Shown: positions 1 to 8,470, counted from the first letter of the stretch. The stretch: DNA of 64,000 nt from DASUPK01 sp963797265 (GCA_963797265.1 CAWCOY010000007.1:49574-113573); one strand, 5' to 3'. Made by a program: numbers and translations. Notes: generated by a model not told the origin, from the sequence alone.

Positions 1-978
1 CGCCGGGACACCACGCACCATGAGGAAGAGGCCGACGAACATCGGCACCTTGAGCAGGGCCCCCACGCTCGAGGTCAGGGCGTCGAGGTCGAACGCCATC
101 CCGCTGGTGATGAAGAAGAAGGGGATCAGCAGGCCGTAGCCGACTGCATTCAGCTTTGAGTCGAAGACCCTCACCTCACGGCCCCGAAGCGCGATGCGGG
201 TGATCATCCCAGCGACGAAGCCGCCCAGCAGCAGGTCGAGCCCGAGCTGCGCGGCCAGGGCGACCAGCGCGAAGACGAGCACCACGGCGAGGCGGACGGC
301 GAGCTGGCTCGAGGTCTCGAAGGTCTTCTCGACCAGCGGCCATCCCCGCCAGGCGGACCGCACGGCGAGGACCCCGGTGATCACCGCCAAGACGATGAAG
401 AGCACCAGGATCACGGCCTCGTGCAGGGGGTGTCCGGTGGAGAGGATCAGCGTGACCAGGAGGATCGGCCCGAACTCCCCGATTGCGCCCGCGCCCAACA
501 GATAGGTGCCGAATCGCGTCCGCATCTCGCCGGCGTCGCTGAGGATCGGGATCAGCGTCCCGATCGCGGTGGTGGCCATCGCGGAGCCCGTGTAGAGGAT
601 GGAGAGGATCACCCCCGCGGCCGCCAGCGCCCCACCGATCCCGTAGGCGAGCCCCAGCGAGATCGCCCAGCCCGTCACGGCCAGCTCGAGCGGACGCCCC
701 TTGATGCGCTGGAAGTCGATCTCGTAGCCGGCGAAGAAGAACAGCATCCCGAGCCCGAGATTGCCCAGCAACGAGGTCGTCGGATCGAGTCGGGCGATGT
801 CGAATCCCTGCGGACCGATGACGATCCCGAGCACGAGCTCGACGACGACGACCGGGATCGTCAGCCGGGGAGAGAGAGCCAGCACGATCACCCCGGCGAC
901 TGCGGCCGCGATGACGATGACGAGCGCGGACGTCTCGTCGACGCCGGCCGCCACCGTCCCGAGCGGCAAGTAATCCAT
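1..978 (-). CDS. Cation:proton antiporter (CPA2/KefB-like), C-terminus beyond window
   Basis: Reading leftward from the ATG at 978, the frame is open to base 1 (326 codons), so the gene is cut by the window edge. The translation is almost all hydrophobic helices with short charged loops. It includes an early segment with VELVLGIVIGPQGFD and then FFFAGYEIDF, which is typical of the Na+/H+ exchanger domain of CPA2 proteins. The predicted role is electroneutral exchange of K+ or Na+ for H+ in the cytoplasmic membrane. The visible part covers roughly 10 membrane helices. Whether a TrkA-N domain follows cannot be seen. It is transcribed away from ltrA, whose end lies 33 bp upstream. Confidence 0.85.
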   Translation of the reverse strand, partial: MDYLPLGTVAAGVDETSALVIVIAAAVAGVIVLALSPRLTIPVVVVELVLGIVIGPQGFDIARLDPTTSLLGNLGLGMLFFFAGYEIDFQRIKGRPLELAVTGWAISLGLAYGIGGALAAAGVILSILYTGSAMATTAIGTLIPILSDAGEMRTRFGTYLLGAGAIGEFGPILLVTLILSTGHPLHEAVILVLFIVLAVITGVLAVRSAWRGWPLVEKTFETSSQLAVRLAVVLVFALVALAAQLGLDLLLGGFVAGMITRIALRGREVRVFDSKLNAVGYGLLIPFFFITSGMAFDLDALTSSVGALLKVPMFVGLFLMVRGVPA

Positions 979-1011
979 CGGCCAGACTCTAAGCCGGGTA
1001 TCGGCTCGATC

Positions 1012-2220
1012 TCAGCCCGTCGGCTGCGCCCCCGGAGCGGCCTCTCCGTGGCGCACCTCGGTGCGGCCCTCGCCGTATCCGCGGGTCTCGACGGCAATCA
1101 TCGTCCAGAGCAGCACGTTGAGCAGGACGAGCATCACCAGGGCGGAGAGCTCGAGCGCGACGGGGTACAGCGCGAACAGCAGCAGGGCCAGCCCGAATCG
1201 GTGCCGGTTGATGCTCCGTACATGCCGGTAGCGGAGGCTGACCAAGCCGAGCAGGTAGACGGCGACGCCGCCGACCAGGGCGAAGGCGGGGACGTCCTCG
1301 AGCGGGTCGGTCGGGTGTCCGATGGCCTTCTTCAGGCCGAGCGCCAGGAGGATGATCCCGGCGACCAGCAGGAAGTGGATGTAGGAGTAGGAGTCGCGGG
1401 CGAGCTCGTTTCGAACCTTGCCCTCGGGCGCGTGTATGAGCCGGCGGGCCGAGACCAACGCGACGATGTCGAAGTAGGTCCACCACATCGCCGCCACCAC
1501 CCCGATGCCGAGGACCGCCGCCGCAGTGATCCCCCAGGTGAGATGGCTCCCGGCCCCGAGCCCGATCGCGACGATCGACTCTCCCAGGGCGATGATCACG
1601 ATCAGGCCATGGCGCTCTGCGAAGTGACCGGGGACCAGGTGCCAGCCCTCGGCGCCGAACACATACGGCTCTCCCATGTCGAGGATCAGAGCGAGTCCCC
1701 AGACCGCCGCCTGGAGACCGGGATCGAGGAACGAACCCGCGATCAACAGGGCCACTCCGACCGCCGTGCCGATTCCCAGGCCCGTCACGGAGCGCCGGAA
1801 GCTGCGGTCGTCGCGGCCCGCGAGGAACAACAGGAAGATCTGCGCGAACCGCACCGCGCCGTAGGCGAGCGCGAACTCGGTCCCCAGCTCGCCGAATGCG
1901 TCGGGCACGCAGATGGCAGCGATCAGAAAGCCGGCCATCGCGGCGAAGAGCGCGATGCGGACGCCGCCCTCCTCCGGGTCGACGACGCTGGTCAGCCACG
2001 CGTAAGCGGTCCAGGACCACCAGAGCAGGGCGAGGATCAGCATGCCCTGGCCGAGCCCCTCCCAGGTCGTGTGGTGCGACATCAGCGTGGTGCACTGCGT
2101 GATCGCCAGGACGAAGACGAGGTCGAAGAAGAGCTCGAGCGGCAGCACTCGGTCCTCTTGGCGGAGCGTCGCTCCCATGCGTAGGCGCTGAGTCTCGCTC
2201 TCGGTCGCCATGGGCGGCAT
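1012..2220 (-). CDS. ltrA: Low temperature requirement protein A (LtrA) family membrane protein
   Basis: This 402-aa polytopic membrane protein carries the family's N-terminal signature: residues around 25-40 read LPLELFFDLVFVLAITQ, followed by a WWSWTAYAWL segment. About eleven to twelve hydrophobic helices can be counted. The middle contains HFAERHGLIVIIALGES, the best conserved LtrA block. LtrA was named from a Listeria cold-growth mutant and its biochemical role is unknown. The ATG at 2220 fits; an ATG four codons later is also possible. It lies upstream of, and in the same direction as, the antiporter gene. Confidence 0.85.
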   Translation of the reverse strand: MPPMATESETQRLRMGATLRQEDRVLPLELFFDLVFVLAITQCTTLMSHHTTWEGLGQGMLILALLWWSWTAYAWLTSVVDPEEGGVRIALFAAMAGFLIAAICVPDAFGELGTEFALAYGAVRFAQIFLLFLAGRDDRSFRRSVTGLGIGTAVGVALLIAGSFLDPGLQAAVWGLALILDMGEPYVFGAEGWHLVPGHFAERHGLIVIIALGESIVAIGLGAGSHLTWGITAAAVLGIGVVAAMWWTYFDIVALVSARRLIHAPEGKVRNELARDSYSYIHFLLVAGIILLALGLKKAIGHPTDPLEDVPAFALVGGVAVYLLGLVSLRYRHVRSINRHRFGLALLLFALYPVALELSALVMLVLLNVLLWTMIAVETRGYGEGRTEVRHGEAAPGAQPTG

Positions 2221-2261
2221 CGTTCCACGGCCTGGCTCTCATGGTCGTTGAGGCAGAGGCG

Positions 2262-2669
2262 CTACTGACCCAGCCCGGCTGCTTCCAGAGCCTGCTGGTG
2301 ATCGAGGTAGGAGACGACCCGGATCACCTTGCCGTTCTCGAAATCCACCAGATAGGCGATAGGTGAGTGCGTCTCGGCGCCGCTCTCGATACCGCGTCCA
2401 TAGAAACGTCCCAGGAATAAGGCCCGGTCGCCGAGGTCGCGGGCCTCCACGATCTCTATCCGAATCTCTGCGAAGGCGTCGTCGAGGTCCTGAAAGAACT
2501 CCATCACGCCGCTGCGGCCGCGGTAGACGGCTGTGTCCCCGCCGAGCAACCTCTGGACCGCGGGCCGCCACTCCACGCCTGGGGCATAGATCGCCACCGC
2601 CGCCTGACGGTCTCCGCGGTTGTAGGCATCTACCGCGCCTCGGAAGGCGTCGACGTTTTTCTGAGACAT
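2262..2669 (-). CDS. SnoaL/NTF2-like protein, dispersed paralog
   Basis: A 135-aa single-domain protein of the SnoaL-like NTF2 superfamily (small cone-shaped alpha+beta fold). The start at 2669 gives MSQKNVDAFRGAV, and the end reads QQALEAAGLGQ. Both ends match the array at 19.7-21.8 kb, so this is a dispersed member of the same family. YRGRSGVMEFFQDLDDAF corresponds to the conserved YRG.xG.xxF block. No catalytic residue can be assigned, and substrates of this family in actinobacteria are mostly unknown. An upstream GTG at 2702 would add 11 residues not seen in its relatives. Confidence 0.85.
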   Translation of the reverse strand: MSQKNVDAFRGAVDAYNRGDRQAAVAIYAPGVEWRPAVQRLLGGDTAVYRGRSGVMEFFQDLDDAFAEIRIEIVEARDLGDRALFLGRFYGRGIESGAETHSPIAYLVDFENGKVIRVVSYLDHQQALEAAGLGQ

Positions 2670-2719
2670 TGGCGGGCGCAGTATCTCGCGACACGGCGCC
2701 ACGGCTAGCCTTTTGGCCC

Positions 2720-3280
2720 TTGATAAGTACGAATCAGTTCAAGAACGGCACGCACATCGACGTCGACGGGACCGTCTTCCGCATCGTCGAGTTCCAGCAC
2801 GTGAAGCCCGGCAAGGGCGGCGCCTTCGTGCGCTCGAAGCTGAAGCGGGTCGACGACGGCGCCGTGATCGACAAGACGTTCAAGGCGGGGGAGAAGTTCC
2901 GGCCCGTCAGGACCGAGACCCGCAAGATGCAGTTCCTCTACGACTCGGGCGACGCCGCCGTCTTCATGGACAACCAGAGTTATGACCAGGTCGAGATTCC
3001 GAAGTCCATCGTCGGGGACGCGCTTCGCTGGGTGCCGCCCAACTCCGACGTAGACCTGCTCTTCGTCGACGAGCGCCCAGCCGGAGTCCAGCCGCCGAGC
3101 GCCGTTGACCTTGCCATCACTCAGACCGATCCGGGGCTGAAGGGCGACACCGCTTCGGGCGGCGGCACCAAGCCGGCGACCCTCGAGACGGGGGTCACGA
3201 TCCAGGTCCCGCTCTTCATCGAGGAGGGCGAGAGGGTCAGGGTCGACACCCGCAGCGGCGAGTACGTCTCGCGGGCGTAG
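2720..3280 (+). CDS. efp: Elongation factor P
   Basis: EF-P binds ribosomes stalled at polyproline stretches and promotes peptide bond formation. The 186-aa product starts with TTG (MISTNQFKNGTHI) and has the three OB/KOW-like domains in order. The domain I loop tip reads PGKGGAF around residues 30-36, with Lys32 at the functional tip. The third domain contains GDTASGGGTKPATLETG, the family signature. Length is normal (185-190 aa). TTG is chosen because upstream codons do not resemble EF-P. It is followed 10 bp later by nusB, the same pairing as in other actinobacteria. Confidence 0.96.
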   Translation: MISTNQFKNGTHIDVDGTVFRIVEFQHVKPGKGGAFVRSKLKRVDDGAVIDKTFKAGEKFRPVRTETRKMQFLYDSGDAAVFMDNQSYDQVEIPKSIVGDALRWVPPNSDVDLLFVDERPAGVQPPSAVDLAITQTDPGLKGDTASGGGTKPATLETGVTIQVPLFIEEGERVRVDTRSGEYVSRA

Positions 3281-3290
3281 TCTCGAGTTC

Positions 3291-3671
3291 GTGCGACGCT
3301 CAGACCAGAGGCGCGACGCCGTCTTCGCGCTCTACCAGCACGAGGTCACCGGGAGGCCGCTCGGGGAGCTGCTCGAGGGGACGAAGCCGTTCAGCCGTGA
3401 GCTCGCCGAGTCCGTGGAAGCCAATCGGCCCGAGGTCGACGCGCTGATCTCCACGCACTCGAGGGGCTGGGCGCTCACGCGGATCGCCCCGCTCGAGCGC
3501 AGCATCCTGCGGACGGCGCTCTACGAGGCCCTCCACAGCGATGACGTGCCGGTGGAGGTGGCGATCGACGAGGCGGTCGAGCTGGCGAAGGAGTACTGCG
3601 GCGCCGACGCGCCGGGATTCGTGAACGGCATTCTCGGCGCGGCGCTGGAGGAGAGAGGCGCCGTCGACTAG
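3291..3671 (+). CDS. nusB: Transcription antitermination protein NusB
   Basis: NusB is an all-helical RNA-binding protein that joins NusE/S10 on boxA for rRNA antitermination. The 126-aa product starts with GTG and reads MRRSDQRRDAVFALYQHE. The C-terminal half has the diagnostic PLERSILRTALYE and VAIDEAVELAKEY blocks and ends with FVNGILGAALEE. Length is slightly short but complete. It sits 10 bp after efp and is probably cotranscribed with it. Confidence 0.95.
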   Translation: MRRSDQRRDAVFALYQHEVTGRPLGELLEGTKPFSRELAESVEANRPEVDALISTHSRGWALTRIAPLERSILRTALYEALHSDDVPVEVAIDEAVELAKEYCGADAPGFVNGILGAALEERGAVD

Positions 3672-3770
3672 TGGCCGCCGCCCCGGCCTGGTCCCCATCT
3701 TGAGGGGCATATCCGTAGTTATCCGCCCCAGGTTGCGCAGTAATGCCGATGAAGTGACGGCCGCGAAATT

Positions 3771-3803
3771 GCATGCTGCCAGGCGGCAGGCAGGCATGCT
3801 GCC
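3771..3803. repeat. Short direct repeat downstream of nusB
   Basis: The 10-mer GCATGCTGCC occurs at 3771-3780 and again at 3794-3803, with a GGCAGGCAG-rich spacer that can pair with part of either copy. The 3672-3915 gap has no convincing gene. There is no T-tract, so a classical intrinsic terminator is not supported. Confidence 0.4.
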
Positions 3804-3924
3804 GCAAGGAGAAGGACTAGGGGAGGGGCGATGCCGAGGAAGCGGACTCCGGAGGTGCTTGAGGTAGAGCTGTCGCGGGGCGCGTCGAATCAATGGGCGC
3901 GCCCGATCAACTACCGTGACGGCA

Positions 3925-4113
3925 ATGGAGGCGCAGGGCTCGAACCTGGAATCGATCACGGCTCGGCTGGAAGGGATCGCCAAGGAACTCGAGGCTGGCC
4001 CGAGCGAGGAACGCGCCGCCGAATTGGTACGGGAGGCCTCAGAGTCCGCGTCGGAGGCCGGGAGGGCGGTGGAAGCCGCCCTGAGGGCCGCGACGGATAC
4101 GTCGACGCCCTGA
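3925..4113 (+). CDS. Exodeoxyribonuclease VII small subunit-like protein (divergent XseB)
   Basis: This 62-aa helical protein reads ESITARLEGIAKELEAG near its start, which matches the XseB pattern of a LEEIV-LESG helix followed by a second helix rich in Glu, Ala and Arg. It sits immediately before the polyprenyl synthase gene, where xseB is found in many bacteria (xseA-xseB-ispA-dxs). No xseA is present in the window. GTG at 3916 is an alternative start. ExoVII degrades single-stranded DNA, and the small subunit has no activity alone. Assignment rests on position and helix pattern only. Confidence 0.45.
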   Translation: MEAQGSNLESITARLEGIAKELEAGPSEERAAELVREASESASEAGRAVEAALRAATDTSTP

Positions 4114-4121
4114 ACCAGGCG

Positions 4122-5027
4122 ATGGCTGAGTACCCGGACGACCTGCGAGAGCAGGTCGAGGACTATCTGGAGGGGCTTCGGTTCTCCCACATCCCGCCCA
4201 CGGAGGGCCTCGAGGAAGCGATGCGCTATTCGCTGCTCGCCGGCGGCAAGAGGATCAGGCCGGTACTCGCGCTGGCGACCGCGCGCTCGATCGGACTCGA
4301 CCCTGACCGGGTGCTGCCCGCCGCGGCGTCGCTCGAGCTGATCCACACCTACTCCCTGATCCACGACGACCTGCCCGCGATGGACGACGACGACCTGCGG
4401 CGCGGGATGCCGACCGCACACGTGAAGTTCGGCGAGAACATCGCCATCCTCGCGGGCGACGCACTCTTCGCCGAGGCGATCCGCCTGTTCACAGAGGACC
4501 AGACGGGGCATCCGGCCGCGATCCTGGCCGCCCTCAAGGAGCTGATCACGGCCGCGGGCGTGGGGGGCATGGTCGGCGGCCAGTACATCGACGTATCCGA
4601 GTTCGACGCCGCAGCCAAGGGGGACTGGGAGGCGGCGGTCAACCTCAACGCCTCCCGCCTGCGGGAGATGCACGCGCTCAAGACCGGCCGCCTGATCGCC
4701 GCGAGCGTGGCGGTCGTCCTGATCATCGGCGAGGTGCCCGAAGCTGAGACAATTCCCTACCGTCGTTTCACCGACGAGCTCGGAGTCCTCTTCCAGATCG
4801 TCGACGACATCCTCGACGTGACCGGATCGGACACGGAGCTCGGCAAGCCGAGCGGCAGCGACGAGAGACACGGCAAGCTCACCTACGTGAGCGCGTACGG
4901 TCTCGACGAGGCCAGAGAGCTAGCCTCTGAGTCGCATCGCAAGGCACGGGAAGCGCTCGCCGAGACGGACGCCAAAACGGACGATCTGGCTCGGATCACC
5001 GACTTCATCCACACCAGACACACCTGA
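4122..5027 (+). CDS. Polyprenyl (farnesyl/geranylgeranyl) diphosphate synthase
   Basis: This 301-aa prenyltransferase condenses IPP with allylic diphosphates. The first Asp-rich motif appears in HDDLPAMDDDDLRRG and the second in FQIVDDILDVTG, the metal-diphosphate binding sites. GGKRIRPVL and the later KTGRLI block are also family hallmarks. Five residues upstream of the first motif are THTYS-like aromatic (HTYSLIHDD), suggesting a C15-C20 product; exact chain length cannot be read. The ATG at 4122 is used; an in-frame ATG at 3831 has a good Shine-Dalgarno but would add 97 low-complexity residues. It overlaps dxs by one base (TGATG), implying translational coupling. Confidence 0.92.
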   Translation: MAEYPDDLREQVEDYLEGLRFSHIPPTEGLEEAMRYSLLAGGKRIRPVLALATARSIGLDPDRVLPAAASLELIHTYSLIHDDLPAMDDDDLRRGMPTAHVKFGENIAILAGDALFAEAIRLFTEDQTGHPAAILAALKELITAAGVGGMVGGQYIDVSEFDAAAKGDWEAAVNLNASRLREMHALKTGRLIAASVAVVLIIGEVPEAETIPYRRFTDELGVLFQIVDDILDVTGSDTELGKPSGSDERHGKLTYVSAYGLDEARELASESHRKAREALAETDAKTDDLARITDFIHTRHT

Positions 5028-7060
5028 TGGACAAGAACGAGAGCGACGCCAAGGAGACCGAGCCGCTCCTGATCGACACGATCGAGTCGCCGGCCGATCT
5101 CAAGGACCTCTCAGACGAGCAGCTCCAGCGGGTCGCGCAGCAGACGCGCGAGCTGATCATCGACGTGATCGGCGAGATCGGCGGCCACTTCGGCGCCAAT
5201 CTCGGTACCTGCGAGCTCGCCGTCGCGCTGCACAGCCTGCTCGACTCCCCGAGGGACAAGATCCTCTGGGACGTCGGCCATCAGGCATACCCGCACAAGG
5301 TGCTCACCGGCCGGCGCGACCGCCTCGACACGATCCGCCAGTACGAGGGCCTGGCGCCGTTCTGCTCGATCTTCGAGTCCGAGCACGACATCATGGGCGC
5401 CGGCCACGCCTCGACTTCGATCGGCTATGCCGTCGGCCTGAAGGAGGCGATGCGCAAGGGGATCGGCGAGAACGGCAAGGTCGTCGCCGTGATCGGCGAC
5501 GGAGCGCTCACCGGGGGCGTCGCCTACGAGGCGCTCCACCATGCGGGCGGCCTGCAGACGCCGATATTGATCGTCGTCAACGACAACGGCATGTCGATCT
5601 CCCCGAACGTCGGCGCGATGTCCCGATACTTCCAGCGAGCGCGGCTCAACAGGCGCCTCTACCGCGCGCGCTCGACCACCGAGGACCGGCTGACCCAACT
5701 CCCGCTCGGCCTCGGCCGCCGGATCGACCGACTCGGGCCCGAGCTGAAGGCGGCGATCAAGGCCTACTTCGCGCCCGGCCTCTTCTTCGAGGAGCTCGAC
5801 CTCGCCTACATGGGGCCGATCGATGGGCACGACGTGGCCGAGCTCCGCGCGGCACTGCGCAAGGGGCTGCAGGCCGACCGCCCGGTGGTCGTCCACATCC
5901 AGACGGTCAAGGGCAAGGGTTTCGAGCCCGCCGAGGAGGGCGGCCTCGTCGGGATGGAGAAGTGGCACGCGGCCAAGCCCGGCTCGATCGTCGACCGCAA
6001 GGAAGCTCCGAAGAAACCGGAGCAAAAGCCCATCCCGGTCAGCGAGTCGGACTCGCCGGAGAAGATCGAGAAGCTCGAGAAGCCGCCGCCCAAGTCGCCC
6101 CCGCAGTACACCGCGGTGTTCGCGGACGCGCTGGTCGAAGAGGCCAGGCGGGATCCGCGGGTGATCGGCATCACCGCGGCGATGGCGGGCGGCACCGGCC
6201 TCAACAAGCTCTCGGACGAACTACCGCAGCAGTACTACGACGTCGGGATCGCCGAACAGGACGCCGTCCTGTTCGCCGCCGGCCTGGCGATCCAGGGTGC
6301 GAAGCCGGTCTGCGCCATCTATTCCACCTTCCTGCAGCGGGCCTTCGACCAGCTCGTCCACGACGTCTGCCTGCAAAAGCTCAATGTGGTCTTCGCGATG
6401 GACCGGGCGGGCCTCGTCGGTGACGACGGGCCGACCCACCACGGCTTCATCGACATTTCATATTTCCGCCCGCTGCCGAACGTGGTGGTGATGGCGCCAC
6501 GCGACGAGGCGATGCTCGTCCACATGTTGCGCACCGCCCTCGCCCACGACGACGGCCCGATCGCCTTTCGCTACCCGCGCGGTGCGGCCGAGGGCGCGCC
6601 GATGCCCGACACGCCGAAGGAGATCGAGATCGGCAAGGGCGAGTACCTGCTGCCCGGCGAGCGGGTCGCCCTGCTCGGTTACGGCTACGGCGTCCAGGTC
6701 GGCCTGCGGGCGGCGGAGATCCTCCGCGAGAAGGGCCTCGAGCCCACGGTCGCCGACGGGCGCTTCGCCAAGCCGCTCGACGGCGAGATGGTGGAGAGAC
6801 TCGCCTCGGAGCACGATCTGCTGGTGACGATCGAGGAGAACGTGCTCCCCGGCGGATTCGGCTCCGCCGTCCTCGAGCATGCCGAGGACGCCTTCGCCGA
6901 CGGCTCCGAGCGCGCTCGCATCCTTCGAGTGGGTCTTCCCGACCGCTACGTCACCCACGGCAAGCCCGCATTGCTCCGCGAGGAGGTCGGCTTCACAGGC
7001 GAGGCGGTCGCCGATCGGGTCCTCGCGGCTTTGGGTACGCGCGAGACGATCTTCGGCTGA
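5027..7060 (+). CDS. dxs: 1-deoxy-D-xylulose-5-phosphate synthase
   Basis: DXS makes DXP from pyruvate and glyceraldehyde-3-phosphate with thiamine diphosphate, the first step of the MEP isoprenoid pathway. The 677-aa protein has GDGALTGGVAYEAL (TPP-binding GDG), NDNGMSISPNVGA, GPTHHGFIDISYFR in the Pyr domain, and a C-terminal transketolase domain. It is longer than usual (about 620-640) because of a Lys/Pro/Glu-rich linker around residues 325-360, between the TPP domain and the Pyr domain. It is coupled to the upstream prenyl synthase, so precursor supply and chain elongation are probably coexpressed. Confidence 0.96.
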   Translation: MDKNESDAKETEPLLIDTIESPADLKDLSDEQLQRVAQQTRELIIDVIGEIGGHFGANLGTCELAVALHSLLDSPRDKILWDVGHQAYPHKVLTGRRDRLDTIRQYEGLAPFCSIFESEHDIMGAGHASTSIGYAVGLKEAMRKGIGENGKVVAVIGDGALTGGVAYEALHHAGGLQTPILIVVNDNGMSISPNVGAMSRYFQRARLNRRLYRARSTTEDRLTQLPLGLGRRIDRLGPELKAAIKAYFAPGLFFEELDLAYMGPIDGHDVAELRAALRKGLQADRPVVVHIQTVKGKGFEPAEEGGLVGMEKWHAAKPGSIVDRKEAPKKPEQKPIPVSESDSPEKIEKLEKPPPKSPPQYTAVFADALVEEARRDPRVIGITAAMAGGTGLNKLSDELPQQYYDVGIAEQDAVLFAAGLAIQGAKPVCAIYSTFLQRAFDQLVHDVCLQKLNVVFAMDRAGLVGDDGPTHHGFIDISYFRPLPNVVVMAPRDEAMLVHMLRTALAHDDGPIAFRYPRGAAEGAPMPDTPKEIEIGKGEYLLPGERVALLGYGYGVQVGLRAAEILREKGLEPTVADGRFAKPLDGEMVERLASEHDLLVTIEENVLPGGFGSAVLEHAEDAFADGSERARILRVGLPDRYVTHGKPALLREEVGFTGEAVADRVLAALGTRETIFG

Positions 7061-7142
7061 TTACCGACTAACGCTGGTTCCGAGCCTCGCCGGTATGGGT
7101 ATATCCAGGCATCGGCGTAGCCCTTGCACAGCGCGCCGGGCA

Positions 7143-7188
7143 GTGGGACCACGGGCAGGCGGCCGGGAAGGAACCCGGCTCGTCCCAC
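7143..7188 (+). other. Hairpin in the dxs-zinc ribbon gap
   Basis: GTGGGAC (7143-7149) pairs with GTCCCAC (7182-7188), and inside it CCGGG (7163-7167) pairs with CCCGG (7174-7178) around an AAGGAA loop. The element ends 25 bases before the GTG start of the zinc-ribbon gene. It may be a factor-dependent terminator of dxs or a 5' UTR structure. It lacks the AGCAGCC part of SRP RNA domain IV. Confidence 0.45.
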
Positions 7189-7213
7189 GCACTCGAAATG
7201 TGGAGGAGCTCCC

Positions 7214-7408
7214 GTGTCCTATTTGACCTGTCCCAGCTGCGGTCTCACCCTGTTCGACCGCAATCCCCTCACCTCGCCGCGGCGCTGCCCGCGCTGCGCT
7301 CGCCAGGGGCGGAGCGTCGAACTCGCGCGGGTGACGAATCTGCGAGGCCGCGCGGCGGCCTCGCTGTTAGGCCGGCAGGAGACGCAGCCGGTCGAGGAAG
7401 CCGAGTAG
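7214..7408 (+). CDS. Small zinc-ribbon protein
   Basis: A 64-aa protein starting with GTG (MSYLTCPSCGLTL) after a clear GGAGG-like site at 7202-7208. Two CxxC knuckles, CPSC at residues 6-9 and CPRC at about 29-32, form a treble/zinc ribbon, followed by a basic helix and an acidic tail. The function is unknown; such minimal ribbons can bind nucleic acid or protein. Its last 42 bases overlap the 3' end of the convergent membrane protein gene. Confidence 0.7.
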   Translation: MSYLTCPSCGLTLFDRNPLTSPRRCPRCARQGRSVELARVTNLRGRAAASLLGRQETQPVEEAE

Positions 7409-8089
7409 GCGAGGGGCGAGCGCGATCGCGGCGACGTCGAAGAGCACGTATACGCCGGCGATGCCGCTCGGCGGGTTGCCCGTCGGCAGGGGGGTGTCCG
7501 GTGCAGTCGCGGCCCAGTGCCAGGCGCCGATCGATGTGCCGTAGATCTCCAGGAAGCCAACGACCAGGAAGACCCCCGCGTAGAGCGTTGCGGCGCGGCC
7601 CCGGAGCAGCACGCAGATCAGCAGCGCCCCGGTGATCGCGCCGAGGACGTCGGTGCGGCCGAGCACGACGAGTCCGAGGAGCCCCCAGATCGCCACGATC
7701 GAGATGATTGCTGCCCGGAAGGCACGAGCGTGCCGGCGCACGGGCTTCGACTGGCTGATGCGGAGTCCCGCCAGGAAAACGAGCCCGTGGCCCGGCGGGA
7801 CGAATGCCGGCAGATTCTCGAGCCGGTAGGTGTACGCGCCGAGGACGATCGAGCCGAGCACCTCGGCGCAGGTAGCCACCACTACGACCAGGAGCGCCCT
7901 GACTCGGTCCTCGGGCTCCAACGAGACGCACGCCGCGATCAGGATCGCCCAGGTGGCCGCGCCGAGCATCAGCTGCTCGTCCGGGCTGGCGAAATGATCG
8001 AGGGCGAGGAAGGAGGCGATCACACAGAGCACCATCGCCGCGAACGGCAGCGGCGCCGAGAGCGGGTGCTTGTCGGCTCCTCTCCCCAT
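7367..8089 (-). CDS. Hypothetical membrane protein
   Basis: This 240-aa protein begins at the ATG at 8089 (a GTG four codons upstream is possible). It has seven or eight hydrophobic segments, with charged residues such as E-V-L-G-S and the YRLENLPAFVPPGHG motif in the middle. The region with AWHWAATAPDTPLPTGNPPSGI lies between the last helices. Such PPGHG and GNPP motifs resemble actinobacterial multi-pass proteins of unknown role. I do not recognise a named family. It faces the zinc-ribbon gene and overlaps its end. Confidence 0.7.
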   Translation of the reverse strand: MGRGADKHPLSAPLPFAAMVLCVIASFLALDHFASPDEQLMLGAATWAILIAACVSLEPEDRVRALLVVVVATCAEVLGSIVLGAYTYRLENLPAFVPPGHGLVFLAGLRISQSKPVRRHARAFRAAIISIVAIWGLLGLVVLGRTDVLGAITGALLICVLLRGRAATLYAGVFLVVGFLEIYGTSIGAWHWAATAPDTPLPTGNPPSGIAGVYVLFDVAAIALAPRLLGFLDRLRLLPA

Positions 8090-8175
8090 CGATCGCCTCA
8101 CGCCCCAGTCCTGCGTGGACGGATATCGATTGGATCACCCCCGCACCCGCGCTGTCAAATGAGAGACTGCGCGCG

Positions 8176-8470
8176 GTGATCGAACGGCCGGTGTTCATAG
8201 TGGCCCCGCCGCGATCGGGAGGGACCGCACTGCGAGCGCTGGTGCGTGACCGACTTCAAGATGCTGCTCAACGATCCGATGCGAGAGCTCCAGCGGATCT
8301 GCGAGTTCGTCGCGATCGAGGCCTCCGAGGAGGTCACCCGGCCGCTCCGCTCGCTCGTGATCAGCTCGCGGTCTCGGATGGGGACGGGACCGCCGAGGCG
8401 ACGCCGCAGCTCCAGGAACTGCTACCCCACACCGAGAAGCTCGCCGAACGCTCCGGGGAGCTCCTCGCCC
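8176..8470 (+). pseudogene. Internally deleted sulfotransferase relic
   Basis: The first 24 codons give MIERPVFIVAPPRSGGTALR, the 5'-phosphosulfate loop of the sulfotransferase family. From about 8246 another frame gives KMLLNDPMRELQRICEFVAIE, the conserved C-terminal block (LL.DP..EL..IC.F). About 200 residues that should lie between are missing. Near 8345 the first frame resumes with sulfotransferase-tail-like sequence leading into the TIGR03032 domain. The piece therefore carries a large deletion and frame changes, and it cannot encode an active enzyme. Confidence 0.7.

Noticed and set aside
3831..4121. 97-residue N-terminal extension of the prenyl diphosphate synthase
   Set aside because: Although the ATG at 3831 has a strong ribosome site, the added residues are Gly/Arg-rich low complexity and the family begins near 4122.
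7143..7188. Bacterial SRP (4.5S) RNA
   Set aside because: The GGAAGGAA-like loop is suggestive, but the AGCAGCC strand that forms the asymmetric loop of domain IV is absent and the outer stem does not fit.
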